DNA of 64,000 nt, taken from the NCBI GenBank assembly GCA_963786625.1, contig CAWAZS010000014.1:62001-126000 (forward strand), written 5' to 3'. The notes under the pieces were generated by a model that ran no database searches, was not told the DNA's origin, and was given only the letters and a program-made list of their open reading frames with translations. This document shows positions 26,480-37,104 of this stretch, piece by piece (position 1 is the first letter of the stretch; each line of letters opens with the position of its first letter). Source of the stretch: CAIWHR01 sp963786625. Lineage in GTDB: Bacteria; Pseudomonadota; Gammaproteobacteria; Burkholderiales; Casimicrobiaceae. Position numbers and translations under genes: made by a program.

Positions 26480-27400
26480 ATGAGCGAACAGCAACCCATA
26501 CGCCGCATTGCGCTGGTCGGCTTCGGCGAGGTCGGAACGATCTTCGGTCGCGACCTCGGCCGCCAGGGACTCGAGCTGTCGACCTACGACATCCTGCTCG
26601 ACGCGCCGGCATCGAGGCCCGCGATGCTGGAGCGCGCGCGCGCCGCCGCCGTGACGCCGCGCGACACGCTGCGCGACGCGCTGCAGGGGGCGGACCTCGT
26701 GATCTCCGCAGTCACCGCATCGTCGTCGCGCGACGTCGCGCGCGACGCGGCGCCGTGGCTCGCTCCCGGCCAGCTCTTTCTCGACGTCAATTCCGTCTCC
26801 CCGGAAACCAAGCGCGGCAACGCGCGCGCAGTCGAGGCCTCCGGCGCGGACTACGTCGAGGCCGCGGTGATGGCGCCGGTGCCGCCGGTCGGCCTCGCGG
26901 TGCCGATGCTCCTCGGCGGCAGGCGCGCGAGCGCGCTCGCCGCTGCCTTGAAGCCATTCGGCATGAACGCGACGGCGGTCGCCGACGAGATCGGAACCGC
27001 CTCGGCGATCAAGATGTGCCGCAGCATCATCATCAAGGGTATCGAGGCGCTGGTCGTCGAGAGTATGTTCGCGGCGCGCCGCTTCGGCGCCGAGCAGGCG
27101 GTCCTCGCCTCGCTCGACAAGACCTTTCCGCACATGGGCTGGACCGGAGAGCTGCCCGATTACCTGGTGAGCCGCGTCGCCGAGCACGGACGCCGCCGCG
27201 CCGCCGAAATGCGCGAGGTGGCGGCGACGCTCGAAGATGTCGGCATCCGCCCGCTCATGGCCGCCGCGACGGCCGAGCGGCAGGATGCGCTGGTGCAGCA
27301 GATGGCCGATGCGCGCCTGCCGTACCCCGTCGGCGAATTCTCGTGGCGCGCGCTCGCCGACGCGCTGGCCGCCGGCGGCGCGCACGCCCAGTCCCGATGA
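26480..27400 (+). CDS. NAD(P)-binding dehydrogenase with DUF1932 C-terminal domain
   Basis: Protein of 306 residues. IALVGFGEVGTIFGRDLGRQ at residues 10-29 is a Rossmann GxGxxG motif, FLDVNSVSPETK and MAPVPPVGLAVPMLLGG belong to the 6-phosphogluconate/beta-hydroxyacid dehydrogenase N-domain, and SAIKMCRSIIIKGIEAL contains the usual catalytic Lys of the superfamily. The rest matches the DUF1932 helical domain. Such proteins recur beside aromatic degradation genes; the substrate is unknown. It follows pobA by 60 bases on the same strand and is probably the last gene of the operon. Confidence 0.75.
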   Translation: MSEQQPIRRIALVGFGEVGTIFGRDLGRQGLELSTYDILLDAPASRPAMLERARAAAVTPRDTLRDALQGADLVISAVTASSSRDVARDAAPWLAPGQLFLDVNSVSPETKRGNARAVEASGADYVEAAVMAPVPPVGLAVPMLLGGRRASALAAALKPFGMNATAVADEIGTASAIKMCRSIIIKGIEALVVESMFAARRFGAEQAVLASLDKTFPHMGWTGELPDYLVSRVAEHGRRRAAEMREVAATLEDVGIRPLMAAATAERQDALVQQMADARLPYPVGEFSWRALADALAAGGAHAQSR

Positions 27401-27441
27401 GGGGGTCCCTGGCGCACGCGCGGGAGTGACGCCGACGGGCG

Positions 27442-28128
<687 letters not shown>

Positions 28129-28235
28129 CGGCGGGATTCCGGGGCGAGCGGGAGGGAATGGGGCGTGGCCGTCGGGACAGCCGCGATTATGAGGTAATCT
28201 GCGAGGCCATCACGCCGATCCGGCGGTCGCCGCCC

Positions 28236-29225
28236 ATGAAAACAAGTGCCCTGTCCCGATGGCTCCGCTTTCGCGCCCTCCTCGGCGCGGGTCTGATCGC
28301 GCTCTCGATCGGCGGCTGCGTCAGCCTCGAGTTGAAGGAGCGCGAGCTCGTCTTCCGCCCCATCCGCGAAGCGGCCGGCTGGTACAGCGGCATGCCCGAC
28401 GGCGCGCAGGAGCTCTACCTGCCGCTCGGCGAGGGAGCCGAGGCGCAGCGCATCCATGCGTGGTGGTGGCCGGACGACGATCCGAAGGCGCCGGTCGTCT
28501 ACTACCTCCATGGCGCGCGCTGGAATCTCACGGGACACCTGAGCCGGATTTCGCAGCTTCGGCGCTTCGGGTTTTCGGTGTTCGCGATCGACTACCGGGG
28601 CTTCGGCAAGAGCGACGGCGACGTGCCGTCGGAAGCATCCGTGTACGAAGACGCGAGCGCCGGCTGGCAGTGGCTCGTCCGGCGTGAGCCCGATGCGTCG
28701 CGCCGCTTGATCTACGGACACTCGCTCGGCGGCGCCATCGCGGTCGACCTCGCCGTGCGCCTTTCCGTCGAGGGCGCGGGGGCGCGCGGATTGATCGTCG
28801 AATCGTCGTTCACGTCGCTGGCCGAGATGGCGGCCGAGCTCAGCAACGGGTGGTTGCCGGGCGGCCTGTTGCTGTCGCAGAAATTCGACTCGATCGAGAA
28901 GATCCGCCAGATCCGGATGCCGGTGCTGATCGTCCATGGCGCCAGCGACCGATACGTGCCCTCGCGCTTCAGCGAAGCGCTCTACGCGGCGGCACCCGAG
29001 CCGAAGAAGCTGCTGATCGTCCGGAACGCAAGCCACAACAACAGCATGCTGGTCGGGGACGCCGATTACCGGCAAGCGCTGCGCGACATCTTCGGGCCGA
29101 TCGGCGCGCCGCCGGCGGCGGCTTCGGACGCTCCCTCGCCGACGCCATCGCCCACCGCAGGCGCCCCCGTCAACCGCGCGAGGGGCGATAGCGTTGTATT
29201 GATCGGCGCCCACGCAATCCAGTAG
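28236..29225 (+). CDS. Lipoprotein alpha/beta hydrolase, BEM46-like
   Basis: Protein of 329 residues. A lipobox is clear: hydrophobic segment then LSIGGCVS, with Cys at residue 27. The hydrolase domain has VVYYLHGARWNLTGH, FAIDYRGFGKSDG, nucleophile in IYGHSLGGAIAVD, acid in VLIVHGASDRYVP and His in RNASHNNSM. The last 40 residues are Pro/Ala-rich and disordered (PPAAASDAPSPTPSPTAGAP). It should be exported and lipidated, acting at the cell envelope on an unknown ester. Unlike the copies at 4670 and 35665 it carries a true lipidation site. Confidence 0.8.
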   Translation: MKTSALSRWLRFRALLGAGLIALSIGGCVSLELKERELVFRPIREAAGWYSGMPDGAQELYLPLGEGAEAQRIHAWWWPDDDPKAPVVYYLHGARWNLTGHLSRISQLRRFGFSVFAIDYRGFGKSDGDVPSEASVYEDASAGWQWLVRREPDASRRLIYGHSLGGAIAVDLAVRLSVEGAGARGLIVESSFTSLAEMAAELSNGWLPGGLLLSQKFDSIEKIRQIRMPVLIVHGASDRYVPSRFSEALYAAAPEPKKLLIVRNASHNNSMLVGDADYRQALRDIFGPIGAPPAAASDAPSPTPSPTAGAPVNRARGDSVVLIGAHAIQ

Positions 29226-29388
29226 TGTCCACGCAACAGGTGGGCCATCCGGCTGCGGCGTCCGGTCGCGCAGGCCGGGGTGCGGTTGGCGAATGCATGG
29301 GCCCGCGGCCGCCAGCCTGTCGCTCGAAGGAACTGAACTCGCGATGGGTCGGCGCGTCGAACCTGCGATGGGCACCTGAGGGGATTCC

Positions 29389-30126
29389 ATGAACAAGCTC
29401 GCGTTGGCCGTTGTTGCCGTGTTTGCCTTGGCGCTCGCTGGCGAAACCGCGCTGGCGCAGGGGCGTGGCGGAGGTAGCGGAGGCGGAGGTGGAGGCGGCG
29501 GAGGCGGGCCAGGCGCCGGCGGTGGCGGGTCCGGCGGAGGTGGCGGCGGAGCGCCAGGCGCGGGTGGTGGATACCGCGGCGGCGGGCCCGGCGGAGGCGG
29601 CGGCGGAGCGCCAGGCGCGGGCGGTGGATACCGCGGTGGCGGGCCCGGTGTCGGCATGCCCGGTGGGGGCAGCGGATACCGCGGCGGTGGCGGCGGGACA
29701 TATCGAGGTGGTGGCGGCGGCCAATGGGGCAGTTACCACGGCGGCGGCTATTACGGTGGCGGACACGGCGGATACGCGGGCCGCTGGTATGGCGGCGGAT
29801 GGTACGGCGGGGGATACCGGGGTTGGTATGGTCCCGGCGTCGGCATCTACTGGGGCGGCCCCGGCTACTGGTGGGGGGGCTGGCCGTACTACCCGTATTA
29901 CGGCGCCTATTCGGGCTACTACCCTTATCAGGCCTATGTGCCGGACGAGCCGACGGTTTACGTCGAGCCGTCCCAGGAGGTGGCGCCGCCGGTCACCAAT
30001 TATTGGTACTACTGCACGGACCCGGCAGGTTACTACCCGTACGTCCAGAACTGCTCCAAGACCTGGATGACGGTCGTGCCGCCGCGCGGTCCCAATCCCC
30101 CGAACCCCTCGGCTCCCGTGCAATGA
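29389..30126 (+). CDS. Exported glycine-rich protein
   Basis: Protein of 245 residues. Residues 1-23 form a signal peptide ending ALAQG. Residues 25-130 are almost pure Gly runs with repeated GAPGAGGGYRGGGPG units, then YYGGGHGGYAGRWYGGG-type Tyr/Trp/Gly repeats. The last 60 residues are a distinct small domain with two Cys (YWYYCTDPAGYYPYVQNCSK) and a Pro-rich end. I know this tail from other Burkholderiales exported proteins but not its role. GC is extreme because of GGN codons. It is followed after 22 bases by a lipoprotein gene, so the pair probably forms an operon for a surface-exposed or periplasmic structure. Confidence 0.75.
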   Translation: MNKLALAVVAVFALALAGETALAQGRGGGSGGGGGGGGGGPGAGGGGSGGGGGGAPGAGGGYRGGGPGGGGGGAPGAGGGYRGGGPGVGMPGGGSGYRGGGGGTYRGGGGGQWGSYHGGGYYGGGHGGYAGRWYGGGWYGGGYRGWYGPGVGIYWGGPGYWWGGWPYYPYYGAYSGYYPYQAYVPDEPTVYVEPSQEVAPPVTNYWYYCTDPAGYYPYVQNCSKTWMTVVPPRGPNPPNPSAPVQ

Positions 30127-30148
30127 CCAACTTCCAGGGAATCTCCCC

Positions 30149-30745
30149 ATGAGTAAGCGTTTACTTATCCCCTTGGCCTTGACGGTGGCCGTGGTGAGTG
30201 GTTGCGTCACGGTGCCCACGGGTCCCGGGGTGATGGTGCTCCCCGGCTCGCGCAAGACGCTCGAGCAGTTCCGCATCGACGAGGCCGATTGCCGCAACTA
30301 TGCGCAGGCGGTGTTGGGCGGCCCGTATGCCGCGCAGCCCGCCAACGATGCGGCGGCAGCGAATGCCGCCGTCGGGACGGCCATCGGCGCTGCCGCCGGT
30401 GCGATCATCGGCGCCGCAAGCGGAAATGCCGGCTCCGGCGCGGCCATCGGCGCGGGGACCGGGTTGCTCTTCGGCAGCGCCTCGGGCAGCAACTACTCGG
30501 GCTACTCGCAGTACCAGCTCCAGCGCAACTACGACGTTGCCTACATGCAATGCATGTACGCGCGCGGGAACCAGATTCCGGGGCGTGTCGCGTATCGCGG
30601 GGCGGCGCCGTCGTACAACTATCCGCCGCCGGACTATCCGGCTCCGGGCGCGCCGTCGGGCTATCCGCCGCCCCCGGGGGCGGCAAGCGGAAACTACCCG
30701 CCGCCGAACTATCCGGCGCCGGCCCCGCAGCAGCCGCGCATGTAG
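30149..30745 (+). CDS. Lipoprotein with glycine-zipper segment
   Basis: Protein of 198 residues. The lipobox is VVSGC at residues 15-19. Residues 68-108 form a glycine zipper (AVGTAIGAAAGAIIGAASG, then AAIGAGTGLLFGSASG), a motif that inserts into or packs in membranes. The C-terminal third is a repeat of YPPPDYPAPGAPSGYPPPPG type, a Pro/Tyr-rich extended tail. ECRNYA/YMQCMYARGNQ-like Cys positions flank the zipper. It looks like an outer-membrane lipoprotein reaching towards the wall or surface and probably works with the glycine-rich product upstream. Confidence 0.8.
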   Translation: MSKRLLIPLALTVAVVSGCVTVPTGPGVMVLPGSRKTLEQFRIDEADCRNYAQAVLGGPYAAQPANDAAAANAAVGTAIGAAAGAIIGAASGNAGSGAAIGAGTGLLFGSASGSNYSGYSQYQLQRNYDVAYMQCMYARGNQIPGRVAYRGAAPSYNYPPPDYPAPGAPSGYPPPPGAASGNYPPPNYPAPAPQQPRM

Positions 30746-30753
30746 CAAGCCCC

Positions 30754-30988
30754 GTGGGTCCGGCTTGAGCCGGACACCCTGCATGTAGCAAGCCCCGTGG
30801 GTCCGGCTTCAGCCGGACACCCTGCATGCAGCGACCCCGTGGGTCCGGCTTCAGCCGGACGCCGGACTCGGCTGAAGCCGCGCATGTAGCAAGCCCCGTG
30901 GGTCCGGCTTCAGCCGGACACCCTGCATGCAGCGACCCGTGGGTCCGGCTTCAGCCGGACTCCGAGCGCCGCCTCAAGGCGGCCCCAC
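30754..30988. repeat. Tandem array of five REP-like left halves ending in one right half (locus 2)
   Basis: The palindrome GTGGGT + CCGGCTTCAGCCGG occurs at 30754, 30797, 30839, 30898 and 30939, mostly 41-43 bases apart, with near-identical connecting sequence containing CCCTGCATG. The array closes with a right half at 30968-30988 (GCCGCCTCAAGGCGGC then CCCAC). It lies between the convergent lipoprotein and prfC genes and could also stop transcription from both sides. Confidence 0.85.
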
Positions 30989-31019
30989 ACCACGGCCCTG
31001 CACCGCCACTCCGCCGCAA

Positions 31020-32639
<1,620 letters not shown>

Positions 32640-32687
32640 CGGTCGGTGGCCCGGGCGGCACGGTCGCGCGCGCAGGCAGGATTCGGC

Positions 32688-32722
32688 AAAACAAAAGCCG
32701 CCGGCCGTGATCGGCGGGCGGC
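32688..32722 (-). terminator. Rho-independent terminator after the HicA-like gene
   Basis: On the minus strand a GC-rich hairpin (GCCGCCCGCCGATCACGG with its partner CCGGCGGC) runs directly into TTTTGTTTT. It lies about 95 bases after the HicA-like stop and before prfC, separating the two transcripts. Confidence 0.7.
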
Positions 32723-32815
32723 GAACTGACCAATTATATCAAGCCGGCGCGGTTGCCGCTGCGGTCGTCCCTGCGGACGGTGCCGGTGCAAGCGCGGGGC
32801 GCGCGGGTTCGCCTG

Positions 32816-33094
32816 CTACTTGCGCGAGGCCTCGTACAGCGAAGGCGTGATTCGCGCGTGGGCGAGGTACTCGCGCAGATGCTGGACGTCCTGCCGGCCG
32901 AGCGCATTGCCGCCGTGCGGGCGGTGCAGGACGCCCTCGTGCCCGTTGAGCTTGACGCGCACGCGCGTGCCGGAGAGCGACTCGACGTCGGCGCCGAGGT
33001 GGCGCAGCAGCGACTCGATCTCGCGCCACTGGATGTTGCCGCTGATGGGATCGTGGAAGATCGCGCGGATCAGGTTTTCGTGTTTGTGGCTCAT
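32816..33094 (-). CDS. HicA-like (YcfA) RNA-binding protein without a HicB partner
   Basis: Protein of 92 residues from MSHKHENLIRAIF. The segment NIQWREIESLLRHLGADVES and the later GVLHRPHGGNALGRQDVQHL follow the HicA double-stranded-RNA-binding fold, including the His in LHRPH at the position of the catalytic His. The sequence differs from typical HicA in its N-terminal extension. No HicB antitoxin gene lies on either side (dinB divergent, prfC downstream), so it may be a domesticated member rather than a toxin. The start was set at the ATG that begins the conserved region. Confidence 0.65.
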   Translation of the reverse strand: MSHKHENLIRAIFHDPISGNIQWREIESLLRHLGADVESLSGTRVRVKLNGHEGVLHRPHGGNALGRQDVQHLREYLAHARITPSLYEASRK

Positions 33095-33288
33095 GTGGGT
33101 GCTGCGGAACGGTGCCGCCGTGAGCGGCCGACGCTGCGGCCGGGGCGTGCGAGCGGCGATTTTATCCCGACCCGGCGCTTCCTGGATAGCCGGCACGCTC
33201 CGCACATCCGGTGCCGCCGATCGGCGAATCCGGTCCACGTTCGGTGCACTAAACTGTCGCCGGCACGGTTTCATATTCCGCCGAGGCG

Positions 33289-34533
33289 ATGCCGAACGAA
33301 CCTCCCCGCGTGATCGCGCATCTCGACATGGACGCCTTCTACGCGTCGGTCGAGCTGCTGCGCTATCCGGAGCTTGCGGGACGGCCGGTCGTCATCGGCG
33401 GCGGTCGCCGCCACGCGCCGGAGGAGGCCGTCGATGCCGTCACCGGGCGACCAATGCGCAGGTTCGCGACCCTGCGCGGCTACGCCGGTCGCGGCGTCAT
33501 CACGACCGCGACCTACGCGGCGCGCGCGCTCGGTCTTCACTCCGCGATGGGACTGATGAAGGCCGCGCAGCTCGCGCCCGACACCGTGCTCCTGCCGACC
33601 GACTTCGACGCCTACCGGAAATACTCGCGGCTGTTCAAGGCCGCCGTGGGCGCGATCGCCCCGCGGATCCAGGACAACGGCATCGACGAGATCTACATCG
33701 ACCTCACCGCCGTGCATCCCGGCGGCGGCGATCCGGGCGTCCGCGAGCCGGCGGGCGACGCGTGGGCGCTCGCCGGCGAAGTCGCGCAGTCGATCAAGGA
33801 CGCGGTGCGCGCGGCGACGGGACTCTCCTGTTCGATCGGCGTGGCGCCCAACAAGCTGCTCGCCAAGATCGCGTCCGAGCTCGACAAGCCGGACGGGCTG
33901 ACGATCGTCCGCGACGCGGATGTCGAGCGCCGGATCTGGCCGCTGCCGGCGCGCCGGATCAACGGCATCGGCCCGAAGTCCGGCGCGAAGCTCGAGTCAC
34001 TCGGCATTCGCACGATCGGCGATCTCGCCGCGGCCGATCCCGCATGGCTGGTCGAGCACTTCGGCCGCGCCCACGGCGCGTGGATGCACGACGCCGCGCA
34101 CGGCCGCGACGAGCGGGACGTGGTCACGGCGAGCGAGCCGAAGTCGATCAGCCGCGAGACGACGTTCGATCGCGATCTGTCGGTCAAGCGCGACCGCGCG
34201 CGGCTCTCCGAGATCTTCACGGCGCTTTGCGGCGGAGTGAGCGCAGACCTGAAGCGCAAGGGCTACGTCGGCAGGACCGTCGGGCTGAAGCTCCGCTACG
34301 ACAACTTCAAGACCGTGACGCGCGACCAGACGATCGGCTGGCCGACGGACGACGCACAGGTGATTCGCCGCGCGGCGGGCGAATGCCTGAAGCGCGTCCC
34401 CCTCGACCGGCGCATCCGCCTGCTCGGCGTGCGCGTGACCGCGCTGTGCCCGCTCGCGGCGATCGGAGCCGACCCGCCCAAGGCGGCGCCCGACGCGACG
34501 CCGTCGCTGTTCGACGACCCCGCGCCCGCATGA
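33289..34533 (+). CDS. dinB: DNA polymerase IV, betaproteobacterial form
   Basis: Y-family polymerase of 414 residues. Catalytic acidic residues are present: HLDMDAFYASVEL (Asp of motif I) and NGIDEIYIDLT (Asp-Glu of motif III). GLSCSIGVAPNKLLAKIASE and the HhH segment GIGPKSGAKLESLGIRTIGD follow. An insertion at residues 40-60 (RRHAPEEAVDAVTGRP) is usual for Burkholderiales DinB. The C-terminal SLFDDPAPA resembles a beta-clamp-binding end. It carries out error-prone lesion bypass; no LexA box was identified by eye upstream. Confidence 0.9.
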   Translation: MPNEPPRVIAHLDMDAFYASVELLRYPELAGRPVVIGGGRRHAPEEAVDAVTGRPMRRFATLRGYAGRGVITTATYAARALGLHSAMGLMKAAQLAPDTVLLPTDFDAYRKYSRLFKAAVGAIAPRIQDNGIDEIYIDLTAVHPGGGDPGVREPAGDAWALAGEVAQSIKDAVRAATGLSCSIGVAPNKLLAKIASELDKPDGLTIVRDADVERRIWPLPARRINGIGPKSGAKLESLGIRTIGDLAAADPAWLVEHFGRAHGAWMHDAAHGRDERDVVTASEPKSISRETTFDRDLSVKRDRARLSEIFTALCGGVSADLKRKGYVGRTVGLKLRYDNFKTVTRDQTIGWPTDDAQVIRRAAGECLKRVPLDRRIRLLGVRVTALCPLAAIGADPPKAAPDATPSLFDDPAPA

Positions 34534-34545
34534 ATCACCGTCGCC

Positions 34546-34608
34546 GTGGGTCCGGTTTCAGCCGGACGCGGTGCCGCGCCGACACAAGCCGCCTGAAGGC
34601 GGCCCCAC
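34546..34608. repeat. REP-like palindrome pair (locus 3)
   Basis: The left half GTGGGT + CCGGTTTCAGCCGG carries one change from the other loci; the right half is GCCGCCTGAAGGCGGC + CCCAC. It has the same bracketed arrangement as locus 1, placed 13 bases after the dinB stop. Confidence 0.8.
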
Positions 34609-34706
34609 ACGCATGCGTCGTCGCCCTCCGGCATGACCCGCGTCGCGGACGCGCGTAGCATGGGCGGCTGCATTCATCGCCTGCCCAGCCATCGATCGAG
34701 GATCCC

Positions 34707-35627
34707 ATGAGAGCCGCCGACATACTCGCCACCATCGGCAACACGCCGCACATCCGCGTCAACCGCCTGTTCGGCCCCGCCGCCGAGGTGTGGATCAAGT
34801 CGGAGCGCGCGAATCCGGGCGGCTCGATCAAGGACCGCATCGCGCTGTCGATGGTCGAGGACGCCGAGGCGACCGGCAGGCTCGAGCCGGGCGGCACGAT
34901 CGTCGAGCCGACCTCCGGCAACACCGGCATCGGCCTCGCCATGGTCGCGGCGGTCAAGGGCTACAAGCTGGTGCTGGTGATGCCGGACAGCATGTCGATC
35001 GAGCGGCGGCGGCTGATGCTCGCCTACGGCGCGACGTTCGTGCTGACGCCGCGCGCCGAGGGGATGAAGGGCGCGATCGCGAAGGCGCAGGCGCTCGTCG
35101 ACACGACCCCGGGCTCGTGGATGCCGCAGCAGTTCGACAATCCCGCCAACATCGAGGTGCACGCGCGCACGACGGCGCAGGAAATCCTCGCCGACTTCCC
35201 CGAGGGCATCGACGTCCTGATCACCGGCGTGGGCACCGGCGGACACATCACCGGCTGCGCGCGCGTGCTGAAGAAGGCGTGGAGCGCGCTCAGGGTGTTC
35301 GCCGTCGAGCCCTCGCAGTCGCCGGTCATTTCCGGCGGCGCGCCATCGCCGCATCCGATCCAGGGCATCGGCGCGGGGTTCATCCCGGCGAATCTCGACA
35401 CCGCGGTGCTCGACGGCGTCATCACCGTCGAGGCGGAGGCGGCGCGGGAAATGGCCCGCCGCGCGGCCCGCGAGGAAGGGATGCTGATCGGCATCTCCTC
35501 GGGCGCGACGCTCGCCGCGATCGCGCAGAAGCTCTCCGACCTGCCGCCGCGATGCCGCGTGCTGGGGTTCAACTACGACACCGGCGAGCGCTACCTGTCG
35601 ATCGAGGGATTCCTGCCGGCCGAGTGA
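34707..35627 (+). CDS. cysK: Cysteine synthase (O-acetylserine sulfhydrylase)
   Basis: PLP enzyme of 306 residues, type II fold. The Schiff-base lysine lies in ANPGGSIKDRIALSM (near residue 45), the substrate loop is PTSGNTGIGLAM, the PLP phosphate loop GVGTGGHITGCARVL and the C-terminal Ser loop ISSGAT. ATIGNTPHIRVNRL at the start is typical of CysK. It joins sulfide and O-acetylserine to form cysteine in the cytoplasm. It is shorter than many CysK proteins and could be CysM-like, but the motifs do not separate them. Confidence 0.9.
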   Translation: MRAADILATIGNTPHIRVNRLFGPAAEVWIKSERANPGGSIKDRIALSMVEDAEATGRLEPGGTIVEPTSGNTGIGLAMVAAVKGYKLVLVMPDSMSIERRRLMLAYGATFVLTPRAEGMKGAIAKAQALVDTTPGSWMPQQFDNPANIEVHARTTAQEILADFPEGIDVLITGVGTGGHITGCARVLKKAWSALRVFAVEPSQSPVISGGAPSPHPIQGIGAGFIPANLDTAVLDGVITVEAEAAREMARRAAREEGMLIGISSGATLAAIAQKLSDLPPRCRVLGFNYDTGERYLSIEGFLPAE

Positions 35628-35664
35628 CCTCGCGCCGGATCGGGCGGCTCCCGGGCGCAATGCG

Positions 35665-36486
35665 TCAGCGCTGCGCGAGAAAGCGCGCGATCCCTTCCCA
35701 GAAATCGGCGGTCGCGCCCAGCGTGTTGTGGTCCGCCCGCGGCACGACCTGCCAGCTCTTCGGTCCCGCCCACGCCTCGTAGAGCGTGCGCGATCGCGCG
35801 ACCGGAATGATCGTGTCCGCGTCGGCGACGATCGCAAGCATGGGCGCCGTGCTCCGGCGCGCATCGGCGAGCGCGTCGAAGCGGTGCCGCAGCAGCAGCG
35901 AAACCGGCAGCCACGGGTAATGGTGGTTGCCGATGGCGGTGAGGCTGTCGAAGGGTGACACCAGCACGGCACCCGCGACGGGCCGCTCCGCGGCAACGTG
36001 CGCGGCGAGGGCGGTGCCGAGGCTGCGTCCGAAGGCGACGATGCGCGCTCGGTCGACGATGCTGCGCGCCGCGACCGCGTCGTAGATCGCGAGCGCATCG
36101 GCGGTGAGCTCGCGCTCGCCGGGCTTGCCTTCGCTGTTGCCGTAGCCGCGGTAATTGAGCGCGACGATCGACCATTCGCGCGGCCAGTGCGGATCGGCAA
36201 GCGTCCACGACACCTCCTCGGCGTTGCCGCCGAAGTAGATCACCGTGGGCGCGGGATTGGCCGTGCCGGCGACGATCCAGCCGCGCAGGCGCGTGCCGTC
36301 GGCGGCGTCGACCGTGATCGGCGCGGCGTGCCCCGGCAGGTGCGCCGTGGAGCCCGCCGGCTGGGGAAAGAAGATCAGGCTGTCCTGCGCGAGCCACGCC
36401 GCCGCGGGGATGCCGATTGCGATTGCGGCGACGACGATGAGCCATTCCATAACGCTGCGCGACCCCGGCGGCGGTCCCTTCGCCAT
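35665..36486 (-). CDS. Membrane-anchored alpha/beta hydrolase, BEM46/YfhR-like
   Basis: About 273 residues from the ATG at 36486, or 261 from the ATG at 36450; neither has a strong ribosome site. MEWLIVVAAIAIGIPAAAW is an N-terminal membrane anchor. TVIYFGGNAEEVSW is the oxyanion turn, ALNYRGYGNSEGKPGE the family signature, AFGRSLGTALAAHVA holds the nucleophile, ADADTIIPV the acid and RADHNTL the His. It faces the periplasm if the anchor is oriented as usual. Convergent with cysK. The substrate is unknown. Confidence 0.8.
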   Translation of the reverse strand: MAKGPPPGSRSVMEWLIVVAAIAIGIPAAAWLAQDSLIFFPQPAGSTAHLPGHAAPITVDAADGTRLRGWIVAGTANPAPTVIYFGGNAEEVSWTLADPHWPREWSIVALNYRGYGNSEGKPGERELTADALAIYDAVAARSIVDRARIVAFGRSLGTALAAHVAAERPVAGAVLVSPFDSLTAIGNHHYPWLPVSLLLRHRFDALADARRSTAPMLAIVADADTIIPVARSRTLYEAWAGPKSWQVVPRADHNTLGATADFWEGIARFLAQR

Positions 36487-36569
36487 CGGATGATTATAGG
36501 CGCGGGCCGCCGCCATGCCCGGACCGGGCCCGTCGCGAAACCCGACCGCGTCGTGGCAGAATTCCCGCC

Positions 36570-37082
36570 ATGATTCCCGCGGACATCCAGTTGCGACTCG
36601 CGCGCCGCAGCGATGCGCCGACGCTCGCCGGCATGTCGCGCGATCTGATCGAGACGGGACTCGGCTGGCACTACCGGACCGACCGGATGTCGCAGCTGCT
36701 CGGCGATCCGGAGACGGTGACGGTGATCGCCGGCGACCGCGGACGCACCGTCGGCTTCGCGATGATGCGCCTGGGCGAGGAGCGCGCGCATCTCGTCTTG
36801 CTCGCGGTGCGCCCGAGCCACCGGCAGCGCCGCATCGGCCGGCGGCTGACGGAGTGGCTGGTCGAAACGGCGGTCACGGCCGGCATGGCCTCCGTCCATG
36901 TCGAGCTGCGCGCCGGGAACCGCGCCGCCTTCCGCCTGTACCGGACGGCGGGGTTTACCGAGACGCTGCGCCTGGAAGGCTATTATCGCGGGCGCGAAAC
37001 GGCGATCCGCATGATGCGCCTGCTGCGGCGCCCGGGCATTGCGCCGCCGACGTGGACCCCGCCCACGATCGACGAGCGCTGA
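36570..37082 (+). CDS. GNAT-family N-acetyltransferase, RimI-like
   Basis: Protein of 170 residues. LARRSDAPTLAGMSRDLIE opens the fold, HLVLLAVRPSHRQRRIGRRL is motif A with the acetyl-CoA loop (R/Q-x-x-G-x-G/A), and VELRAGNRAAFRLYRTAGF is motif B, close to ribosomal-protein acetyltransferases. It would acetylate a protein N-terminus or small amine. It is divergent from the hydrolase and convergent with the amidase, 22 bases away. Intact. Confidence 0.85.
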   Translation: MIPADIQLRLARRSDAPTLAGMSRDLIETGLGWHYRTDRMSQLLGDPETVTVIAGDRGRTVGFAMMRLGEERAHLVLLAVRPSHRQRRIGRRLTEWLVETAVTAGMASVHVELRAGNRAAFRLYRTAGFTETLRLEGYYRGRETAIRMMRLLRRPGIAPPTWTPPTIDER

Positions 37083-37104
37083 GCGTCCGACGTGCGCCGA
37101 CGTC

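Noticed and set aside
29460..29830. Tandem repeat array as a non-coding element
   Set aside because: The repeats keep the glycine codon phase throughout and follow a signal peptide, so they are coding.
30754..30988. CRISPR-like regular spacing of a 22-base repeat
   Set aside because: The repeat is a palindrome and the spacers are near-identical to each other; no cas genes are present. It fits a REP array.
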